DNA of 64,000 bases from Bacillota bacterium (GTDB lineage Bacteria; Bacillota; Clostridia; Lachnospirales; Bianqueaceae). The translations under genes and the position numbers were made by a program. The notes under the pieces are model-generated. The model saw only the letters and a list, made by a program, of their open reading frames with translations, was not told where the DNA came from and did not search any database. Shown here piece by piece: positions 57,853-64,000 of this stretch (its first letter is position 1; each line of letters opens with the position of its first letter). The stretch is taken from assembly GCA_017442535.1 (NCBI GenBank), contig JAFRZL010000027.1:1-64000 (forward strand). The letters run 5' to 3'.

Positions 57853-58878
57853 TTAGTCGATGACGTGGATCCATCCTTCGGGCGCTTCGATCCGGCCCAT
57901 CTGGATGCCGGTCAGCGTATCATACAGCTGCTGCGTCACCGGGCCCATATGGTCCATGCCGCTCGGCAGCAGGATCTCATGGCCGTGATCCACGATCTTG
58001 CCCACCGGGCTGATGACCGCCGCGGTGCCGCAGAGTCCGCATTCCGCGAAATCCTTGACCTCATCGAAGTACACCTCTCGCTCCTCCACCGGCAGGCCCA
58101 GATAATGTTCGGCCACGTACAGCAGCGAACGGCGCGTGATGGAAGGCAGAATGCTGGCGGACTTGGGCGTCACCACGTGCTTGTCCTTCGTCACAAAGAG
58201 GAAGTTGGCTCCGCCGGTCTCCTCCACCTTGGTGCGGGTCCCCGCGTCCAGATACATGTTCTCGTCAAAGCCGGCCTTGTGAGCCGATACGATTGCGTGC
58301 AGACTCATGGCATAATTGAGGCCCGCCTTGATATGGCCGGTCCCATGGGGGGCCGCCCGGTCAAAATCGCTGACACAGATGGTAAGCGGCTTGGCGCCGC
58401 CCTTGAAATACGGTCCAACGGGGGTCGTAAAGATGCGGAACTGGTACTCGTCCGCGGGCTTCACGCCGATAACGGGGTTGGATCCGAACATATACGGGCG
58501 GATATAAAGCGTCGCACCCGTCCCGTAGGGGGGCACGTAGGCCGCGTTGGCGCGTACCGTCTGCACGACCGCGTCGATAAACCTCTCCTTGGGGAAAGGA
58601 GGCATTTCCAGCCTGGCGGCCGAATCCATCATGCGCTCCGCGTTCAGGTCGGGGCGGAAGGTCACGATCTGTCCCTGCTCGGTGGTATACGCTTTCAGCC
58701 CCTCAAAAACTGACTGCGAATACTGCAGCACGCCGGCGCATTCGCTGATCACAACCTTATCGTCATCCGTCAGAACCCCTTCGTCCCAGGCGCCGTCACG
58801 GTAATTGGACACATATCGCTTATCGGTTTTGATATAGCCAAAGCCGAGATTGCCCCAGTCGATATCCTTTTTCTGCAT
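57853..58878 (-). CDS. ilvE: branched-chain amino acid aminotransferase
   Basis: Encodes 341 residues, the size of the longer IlvE type. The PLP lysine lies in GTGHIKAGLNYAMSLHA, and YLDAGTRTKVEETGGANFLFV and TRRSLLYVAEHYLGLPVEER are diagnostic segments. It transfers the amino group between glutamate and the keto acids of Leu, Ile and Val in the cytoplasm. It lies 34 bases after the gluconate 5-dehydrogenase-like gene and ends at a terminator. No other branched-chain genes are nearby. Confidence 0.95.
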   Translation of the reverse strand: MQKKDIDWGNLGFGYIKTDKRYVSNYRDGAWDEGVLTDDDKVVISECAGVLQYSQSVFEGLKAYTTEQGQIVTFRPDLNAERMMDSAARLEMPPFPKERFIDAVVQTVRANAAYVPPYGTGATLYIRPYMFGSNPVIGVKPADEYQFRIFTTPVGPYFKGGAKPLTICVSDFDRAAPHGTGHIKAGLNYAMSLHAIVSAHKAGFDENMYLDAGTRTKVEETGGANFLFVTKDKHVVTPKSASILPSITRRSLLYVAEHYLGLPVEEREVYFDEVKDFAECGLCGTAAVISPVGKIVDHGHEILLPSGMDHMGPVTQQLYDTLTGIQMGRIEAPEGWIHVID

Positions 58879-58912
58879 GGTCTGACACCTTCTTTGTTAG
58901 TTTAGAGTGAGA

Positions 58913-59713
58913 TTACGGCTGCTTGCCGATGTAGGCCAGAATACCTCCGTCCACATACAGGATGTGTCCGTTTACGAAATTGGAGGCATCGGAAGCCAGG
59001 AAAACGGCCGGGCCCATCAGATCTTCCGTTTCGCCCCAGCGCGCGGCCGGAGTCTTGGCGATGATGAACTGATCAAAGGGATGGCGGGAGCCGTCCGGCT
59101 GCTTCTCGCGCAGCGGCGCGGTCTGCGGGGTCGCAATGTAGCCCGGGCCGATGCCGTTGCACTGAATATTGAATTCGCCGTACTCGGAGCAGATATTGCG
59201 GGTCAGCATCTTGAGTCCGCCCTTGGCTGCCGCGTAAGCGGAAACCGTCTCGCGGCCCAGTTCACTCATCATCGAGCAGATGTTAATGATCTTGCCGTGG
59301 CCCTTCTTGATCATGCTGGGGATAACCGCCTTGGAAACGATGAACGGAGCATTCAGATCGACGTCGACAACCTTACGGAATTCGGCGGCGCTCATATCGC
59401 ACATCGGAATGCGGCGGATAATGCCGGCATTATTGACCAGAATATCGATCACGCCAACCTCGGCCTCGACCTTCTGCACCAGCTCATTCACCTGATCCTC
59501 ATTCGTCACATCGCATACATAGCCATGGGCAGGAATACCCGCTTCAGCATAAGACGCCAGACCGCGGTTAACCAGATCCTGGTTGATATCATTAAAAACA
59601 ATCGTGGCTCCGGCCTGATGGAAAGCCGTCGCGATTGCAAAACCGATGCCATAGGATGCGCCCGTAATCAGAGCGATCTTACCTTCCAGCGAAAAACTCT
59701 TCGGAAATTCCAT
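58913..59713 (-). CDS. SDR oxidoreductase, gluconate 5-dehydrogenase-like
   Basis: Encodes 266 residues with GGGAGG upstream. Cofactor loop TGASYGIG at 18-25, NNAG, Ser in NICSMMSE, and YAAAKGG (Tyr/Lys) are intact; the C-terminus has YVDGGILAYIG. The longer insert TPQTAPLREKQPDGSRHPFD before the last strands is typical of gluconate 5-dehydrogenases of anaerobes. It probably interconverts 5-keto-D-gluconate and D-gluconate or a related uronate intermediate. It is a close functional parallel to the KduD-like SDR at 4628-5389. Confidence 0.82.
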   Translation of the reverse strand: MEFPKSFSLEGKIALITGASYGIGFAIATAFHQAGATIVFNDINQDLVNRGLASYAEAGIPAHGYVCDVTNEDQVNELVQKVEAEVGVIDILVNNAGIIRRIPMCDMSAAEFRKVVDVDLNAPFIVSKAVIPSMIKKGHGKIINICSMMSELGRETVSAYAAAKGGLKMLTRNICSEYGEFNIQCNGIGPGYIATPQTAPLREKQPDGSRHPFDQFIIAKTPAARWGETEDLMGPAVFLASDASNFVNGHILYVDGGILAYIGKQP

Positions 59714-59755
59714 GTCTTACATCCTCCCTGTTATTATTCAGTTAGTTCAGTTAAT

Positions 59756-59764
59756 AGTATAACA
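59756..59764 (-). promoter_or_regulatory. Extended -10 promoter element of the gluconate 5-dehydrogenase-like gene
   Basis: On the minus strand TGTTATACT is an extended -10 box; no good -35 hexamer is seen at the right distance. The repeat AACTGAACTAACTGAA follows in the leader. Confidence 0.4.
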
Positions 59765-59826
59765 CAAAAAATGCATAAAGAAAAGCTGTTTTTGACCCGG
59801 AATGCGATTTTTTATGGCCGCGTCCG

Positions 59827-60801
59827 CTAAGCGCCTGTATCCGGCGCCAGCCAGGGGTCTCTCTGCTGATAGCGGGGATTCTCAGTATTGGTCATCAATA
59901 TCGTATACCGCCGCGGATAAACGCGCCGAAGCTCCATGAGTGCCGCCCGCGCCGCATCGCCATCGCGGAAAAGGCCGTATACCGTGGGCCCGCTCCCGCT
60001 CATCGAGGCCGCGTCCGCGCCGAGCGCCAGGAGCCGGCCTTTGATCTCGGGGATCTCGGGATGTTCCCGCGAGACGGGCCGTTCCAGCATATTGATCATC
60101 TCCGGCTGCAGTGACTCGATCCTGCGGCTCTCCACCGCTTTCAGGAAACGGTCCACATCCGGGGCAGGCTGCGGTCCCTCCAGATCGAATTGCTGATACG
60201 CCCAGGGCGTCGAAACACTGAAATCAGGTTTCACGAGGATGACGCAGGTCATCGGAAATGCCCGGAGGGGTGTCACGATTTCGCCACGGCCGGTCGCGAG
60301 AGCCGTCCCGCCCAGGAGGCAGAAGGGCACGTCTGACCCGATCTCCGCGCCGATCTTCATCAGCTCATCCGTGGACAGCCGCAGGCTGAAGAGTTTATTC
60401 ATTGCTCTGAGCGCCGCGGCGGCGTCCGCACTCCCTCCGGCCAGGCCGGAAGCAATGGGGATTTTCTTGCGGATCTGCATGAAGACGGGCTGTTTCAGCC
60501 CGAAACGTTCCTCCATCAGCAAAACCGCGCGGTAGGCCAGGTTGCGTGTATCCGCTTTGAGGAAGGGAATATTGCACTCCACACGGTTCTCCCCGTCCTT
60601 CAGCAGCTCGATCTCCACATCGTCCCACAGGCGCAGGCTTTGCATAATCATACTGACGGTGTGATATCCGTCCCCGCGTGCACGGCCGACTTCCAGTGTC
60701 AGATTGATCTTGGCATGCGCTTTGGCATAGGCCGTTCTGCCCCGTGGTTCGCCGTAACCGCTCATATACGCTTTGGAATAATCCGTATTCCCCATGAACA
60801 T
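59827..60801 (-). CDS. ispE: 4-diphosphocytidyl-2-C-methyl-D-erythritol kinase
   Basis: Encodes 324 residues from the ATG at 60801, which overlaps the upstream stop as TAATG and has AAGGAG 8 bases before it. The family signature AKINLTLEVGRARGDGYH occurs near residue 30, the GHMP ATP loop IPIASGLAGGSADAAAALRA follows, and SGSGPTVYGLF is near the C-terminus. IspE phosphorylates CDP-methylerythritol in the MEP isoprenoid pathway. The N-terminus is about 25 residues longer than usual, so an internal start is possible, though the coupling supports the longer form. Confidence 0.93.
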   Translation of the reverse strand: MFMGNTDYSKAYMSGYGEPRGRTAYAKAHAKINLTLEVGRARGDGYHTVSMIMQSLRLWDDVEIELLKDGENRVECNIPFLKADTRNLAYRAVLLMEERFGLKQPVFMQIRKKIPIASGLAGGSADAAAALRAMNKLFSLRLSTDELMKIGAEIGSDVPFCLLGGTALATGRGEIVTPLRAFPMTCVILVKPDFSVSTPWAYQQFDLEGPQPAPDVDRFLKAVESRRIESLQPEMINMLERPVSREHPEIPEIKGRLLALGADAASMSGSGPTVYGLFRDGDAARAALMELRRVYPRRYTILMTNTENPRYQQRDPWLAPDTGA

Positions 60802-61667
60802 TATAGTGACTCCTTCTGATCGATACTCTCCAGAAAAGCAAGCAGTGCCGCCCGATAGCCTTCAGGATCGGCCGGGAAAGCCTGTCCCGCCCCACCTTCT
60901 TCACACAGCAGGATCGTTTTGGGCCCCTGCTTGGCATCGGCGAGCGCCTCGGTCATCCGGGGCGGCATGGCCGGATCATGCGCCGGACCGATCAGCATCA
61001 GGGGGACCGTCATCAGGCCTCCCCGTCCGGCAAGCGCCTGCCGGGGAGAAACCTTTGAATACCGGACGCCTCTCAGCCACTTTGCCTGCGCACGGGCCAT
61101 CCCCAGGATCGGCCAGGACGGAAGCGCGTGCATTGCCAGCTGACAGCGGACCCAGTCATCCGGATCGGGCCAGGCCGCCTCGGCCGCGACAAAGCGAATC
61201 CGGTCATCCGCGCAGGCGCAGAGGATCCCGGCCGCAGCGCCAACCCCTACGCCATAGATACCGGCCTCCGTCCCTTCCGGGAGACGATCCCGCACCACAG
61301 TCCAGATGCGGCTGAGATCACGGCTCTCCCTAAGGCCCAGCGTCCCTCGAAACTTCGTCTTCATGCCGCGGACCGGCGCCGTAATCACATAACAGCCTTG
61401 TCTGCGGAAAAAATCCGCCATGTCCCGTGCATTCTCCGGCCCGGCAAGGATAACGGCCCGGTGCCTCTCAGGTCCCCGGGGCGCCAGCACACGGATTCGA
61501 AAGCTGAATCCATCCGGAGCTTTGTCCCGGATCGCAATCTCGCCTTCTTCCACAGGTATCGTCTGCCCGCGCCTTTCCTGCAGCAGGTACGCCCCTGCCG
61601 ACCGCGCGGCGGCCCAGATCAGCACCAGCAGGACGATGACCAGGACCAGAAAAGCGATCAGCCACAT
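60801..61667 (-). CDS. membrane-anchored alpha/beta-hydrolase-like protein lacking the nucleophile Ser
   Basis: Encodes 288 residues. An N-terminal membrane segment (WLIAFLVLVIVLLVLIWAAA) is followed by a domain with VILAGPENARDMADFF, YVITAPVRGMKTKFRG and MLIGPAHDPAMPP, which fits an alpha/beta-hydrolase. At the expected elbow it reads GVGVGAAAG, so the GxSxG serine is replaced by Val. It is probably inactive as an esterase and may bind a ligand or partner. It is coupled to ispE (TAATG) and lies 28 bases after the phosphoribosyltransferase-like gene. Confidence 0.65.
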   Translation of the reverse strand: MWLIAFLVLVIVLLVLIWAAARSAGAYLLQERRGQTIPVEEGEIAIRDKAPDGFSFRIRVLAPRGPERHRAVILAGPENARDMADFFRRQGCYVITAPVRGMKTKFRGTLGLRESRDLSRIWTVVRDRLPEGTEAGIYGVGVGAAAGILCACADDRIRFVAAEAAWPDPDDWVRCQLAMHALPSWPILGMARAQAKWLRGVRYSKVSPRQALAGRGGLMTVPLMLIGPAHDPAMPPRMTEALADAKQGPKTILLCEEGGAGQAFPADPEGYRAALLAFLESIDQKESL

Positions 61668-61695
61668 CGGCTCAAATTCCCGCGGCTATGAGGGA

Positions 61696-62337
61696 TCAGA
61701 AGCTCGATATGCCATGGGTGTTGACCATGGCATCCAGCTTGAAGCCCGCTTTGCAAAGGGGGCATTCGCGTGAGGGTTTGCTCTCGTAATCGCTCAGAAC
61801 ACCCTTTGTGTTGAAGATCGAGATGATCGGATGTCCTTCGTATTCGTCCAGGCAGGAAAAGATCGAGCAAATGCCTTCCGTAATGCCGCCGTAGTACTTG
61901 ATCGCTTCGAGCGCACCAGCGACCGTAAAGCCCGTGGTCACCGAAGCCGCCAGAATAATCACATGCTTACCCACAATCATGGGCGCCGTATTCTCCCGGA
62001 AAATCAGCTGGCTGCCGGTGGTATGCTCCGGCGTCACCACGTAGATGGTCCGGTGAGCGTTCAGGCTGGTAAAACCGACGCGGGTCAGTTCGCTGGCCAT
62101 GCAGGCTCCCACCACTTCGGTGCCGTCCAGACAGAGGATCGTATCGATGATGGTCGAGCTCTTGAATTTGGCCGCGAGCTCGGCCGCGGCAAGTCTCGCC
62201 TCGGAAAGCCTGTGTTTGGTCATGGTCAGATCCACATAGTAATTGATGTGGCTGTGGCTGGTCGCAAAATGTCCCCTAGCGAAGCGCAGCGGCAGTTTGC
62301 TGCTGGCATACGGGTAGTTCACAATATTAATTGCCAT
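61696..62337 (-). CDS. phosphoribosyltransferase-like protein (orotate PRTase type)
   Basis: Encodes 213 residues. IDTILCLDGTEVVGACMASEL matches the strand-helix before the PRPP site of type I phosphoribosyltransferases, and VIILAASVTTGFTVAGALEA stands where the PRPP loop (usually DDxxTTGxT) is expected; the two acidic residues are replaced by Ala-Ala. The C-terminus adds CPLCKAGFKLD, a possible zinc finger half. It may act on a base or be a regulator; activity is uncertain. It lies in an operon after the GH105 gene. Confidence 0.7.
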   Translation of the reverse strand: MAINIVNYPYASSKLPLRFARGHFATSHSHINYYVDLTMTKHRLSEARLAAAELAAKFKSSTIIDTILCLDGTEVVGACMASELTRVGFTSLNAHRTIYVVTPEHTTGSQLIFRENTAPMIVGKHVIILAASVTTGFTVAGALEAIKYYGGITEGICSIFSCLDEYEGHPIISIFNTKGVLSDYESKPSRECPLCKAGFKLDAMVNTHGISSF

Positions 62338-62363
62338 CCCTGTACCTCCTTATATTGGATTTG

Positions 62364-63557
62364 TCAGATCTTGATCATCTCAGAATAGGCCATGATGAAC
62401 GGGCCCGCTCCCTTTCCTTCATTAGTCTTGTAATAATCCGGAATTTCGTAATTATTGGTATTATTGGCGGCGGCCATCAGGTAGATATCCGCGAGCCCCT
62501 TGTCGGAAAGCTCCCTCTCTACCGTGCCTACAAAGGCGCGCACAGCTGCTTCGCGGTAGCACGGATCCAGGTATCCCAGCCGGATGGCTTTCAGGATCAT
62601 GTAAACGATCATGACGGTGCCGCTGGTCTCAAGCCGGTTGGTCTCGGTTACGGGCCAGTTCACCACATTGGGCCACATGCCGCTCGGATCCTGGAATTTA
62701 AGCATTCCGTCCGCCAGGAGTTTGATATTAGGCGCGATCTCTGCGGCCAGATCATCCGGCAGATATTCGATCGCGTCCGCCATGGCCATGGCGTACCAGC
62801 CGATGGCGCGGAGCCAGTGATAGGGGCATATATCCTCGGCGCTGTTGCCGGCGTGATAATACAGGCCATTGGGCGCCAGCAGATTCTTGGCCACCCACTG
62901 GAGCCTGCGCGCGATCTTTTCCTGCTGCGCACGGTCGCCGATCTTGGCCGCATAGCGGGCCAGGAAGGGCTGCACCATGTAGATGCCGTCCAGCCAGACC
63001 TTGTATTTAGGCGGCTTGCCGCCTGCCCAGGAATGCCAGTAATTTCCGCCGAGCGCCTCTTCGGAATACTCGCGCGCGATGCAGTTGCCCTTGGAATTGA
63101 TATGGTTTTCGTCCGTCAGATCCCGGTACAGATCCGCGGCAAGCTTGCCGTAACGTTCATCACGGTCCATCAGGAGCGCCACCAGCGAAGCCGTTTTGTA
63201 GCAATCCACGCCATGATAATCGACATAGCCCGCGGTCCGGCGGTTCAGACTGATCTTGCCGTCCTCTTCCACCAGCATGGCGTTCAGGTAGGATATCGCG
63301 TAATCCAGATATTTCTGCCCCGCTTCCGGATTCTGCTGATAAATATAATACAGGCCCTCGGTGATCACACCGTTGTAATAGCTCCAGTTAAAGAGATAGG
63401 GCTTCTCTTCCGGGTTGCGGTGCTCATTATCCCAGGAAAAATACCGGTTCTCATTGGTAACGACCTCCGCGGGGACATTTACCTCTGAATCCACCGTCAG
63501 CGCATCGATAAAATGTTTTGCCCGGCTCAGGGCTTCTTTGACTCTCTGTTCGTTCAT
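62364..63557 (-). CDS. GH105-like unsaturated rhamnogalacturonyl/uronyl hydrolase
   Basis: Encodes 397 residues, the usual size of the (alpha/alpha)6 barrel of GH105/GH88. Visible are WSYYNGVITEGLYYIYQQ, KYKVWLDGIYMVQPFLARYA with the likely catalytic Asp in WLDG, HWLRAIGWYAMAMAD and LETSGTVMIVYMILKA. These enzymes hydrate and open unsaturated uronic acid ends left by pectate or rhamnogalacturonan lyases. There is no signal peptide, so it acts on imported oligosaccharides. The products could feed the KduD-like and gluconate dehydrogenase-like enzymes. Confidence 0.85.
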   Translation of the reverse strand: MNEQRVKEALSRAKHFIDALTVDSEVNVPAEVVTNENRYFSWDNEHRNPEEKPYLFNWSYYNGVITEGLYYIYQQNPEAGQKYLDYAISYLNAMLVEEDGKISLNRRTAGYVDYHGVDCYKTASLVALLMDRDERYGKLAADLYRDLTDENHINSKGNCIAREYSEEALGGNYWHSWAGGKPPKYKVWLDGIYMVQPFLARYAAKIGDRAQQEKIARRLQWVAKNLLAPNGLYYHAGNSAEDICPYHWLRAIGWYAMAMADAIEYLPDDLAAEIAPNIKLLADGMLKFQDPSGMWPNVVNWPVTETNRLETSGTVMIVYMILKAIRLGYLDPCYREAAVRAFVGTVERELSDKGLADIYLMAAANNTNNYEIPDYYKTNEGKGAGPFIMAYSEMIKI

Positions 63558-63604
63558 TCGTTCCGGACCTCCTATAATTATTTTGATATTGCTGCAGGCG
63601 CCCC

Positions 63605-64000
63605 TTACAGGAACAGCAGGACTGCGCAGGCAATGGCAAGAATCACGCGGATCACAATGCCGGTTTTGTACGTATAAAGCTTTCTGGTCTTGTCAAGTAC
63701 CTGGAAAGAAAGCATCTCCACATAGGGAGTAGGCGATCTGCGGAACCATCCCTTGACATAGACATCCTGACCGATATACCGTTCCGCGCGGAAGAGCGCG
63801 AAGATTTTATTCAAGGTTTTGAGCGGCTGATTATAGTTCAGCAGCACAATACCCGTCTGATCGCGCAGCACAAAATTCTCGCTGAAGATGCATCCCGGAT
63901 CGCCGCGGCCGATCAGCTGACCCGTCATCTCACAGGGGATGGCCGTAATGCCGGAGACATTGACCTCGGCCATCAGGTCCTCCACCGTATGGTGGGTGAA
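63605..64000 (-). CDS. C-terminal part of a membrane protein, possibly M48-family protease
   Basis: The frame is open to the window edge, so only the last 131 residues are seen. It includes IPCEMTGQLIGRGDPGCIFS, NFVLRDQTGIVLLNYNQPLK and YIGQDVYVKGWFRRSPTPYV, a beta-rich OB-like domain, and ends in a membrane segment IVIRVILAIACAVLLFL. From memory, a similar domain ends some clostridial M48 metalloproteases, but the HExxH part would lie outside the window. It precedes the GH105 gene by 47 bases. Confidence 0.5.
   Translation of the reverse strand, partial: FTHHTVEDLMAEVNVSGITAIPCEMTGQLIGRGDPGCIFSENFVLRDQTGIVLLNYNQPLKTLNKIFALFRAERYIGQDVYVKGWFRRSPTPYVEMLSFQVLDKTRKLYTYKTGIVIRVILAIACAVLLFL

Overview
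The window looks like a chromosomal segment of a Gram-positive anaerobe of the class Clostridia, probably a gut or rumen member of the Lachnospiraceae/Oscillospiraceae type. This is an inference from the gene set: rpsF-ssb-rpsR operon, Lgt, YfhO, type III glutamine synthetase, an M16C peptidase, AgrB/AgrD/GHKL signalling, a VanR/VanS-like pair, HypA/HypB, a MEP-pathway kinase, strong AGGAGG ribosome binding sites and TTGACA/TATAAT promoters. Most of the window is visibly GC-rich with tightly packed genes, mostly on the minus strand. No rRNA, tRNA, CRISPR array or intact insertion sequence was seen.

Layout. 1-9.6 kb: end of an APH-like kinase, an esterase/ATP-grasp pair, a membrane PP2C-type phosphatase, a KduD-like dehydrogenase, a large M16C peptidase with a palindrome over its promoter, and a divergent AAC(3)-family acetyltransferase. 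9.6-11.2 kb: a STAS/ATPase pair and a free-standing RNA polymerase alpha C-terminal domain. 11.3-16.1 kb: a CHAP cell-wall protein, Lgt, a TrmH methyltransferase and rpsF-ssb-rpsR. 16.2-22.3 kb: pfkA-yfhO-aroB and a GH43 enzyme. 22.4-27.8 kb, plus strand: two flavoproteins around hypB-hypA. 28-37.4 kb: an AT-rich accessory island with two Ser/Glu-rich lipoproteins, gene relics, an ABC transporter operon with two anchored accessory proteins, a secreted small protein, and a divergent agr-like module (GHKL kinase / AgrB-AgrD). 37.4-47.7 kb: a response regulator coupled to dnaE, a lipoprotein hydrolase, prfB with a frameshift site, a pair of 165-bp structured repeats, and secA. 48-54 kb: P-type ATPase, GS III and a YiaK-like dehydrogenase. 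54-64 kb: an AT-rich gap, a VanS/VanR-like pair, ilvE, gluconate 5-dehydrogenase-like SDR, ispE, a GH105 hydrolase and the end of a putative M48 protease.

How the genes fit together. The KduD-like and gluconate-5-dehydrogenase-like SDRs, the YiaK-like oxidoreductase, GH43 and GH105 enzymes suggest growth on plant pectin or uronates, although they are scattered. The PP2C, STAS and ATPase proteins could form a partner-switching circuit. The AT-rich island looks like a peptide-signalling and export module: a peptide made by AgrB from AgrD would be sensed by the GHKL kinase, and the secreted protein and ABC transporter are plausible outputs.

Most striking observations: the prfB frameshift site uses TAA instead of TGA; the AgrD-like peptide has no Cys or Ser; two 165-bp repeats between secA and prfB carry a hairpin whose stem differs by compensatory changes; and the accessory island is bracketed by matching palindromes and contains a decayed duplicate of one of its own genes.
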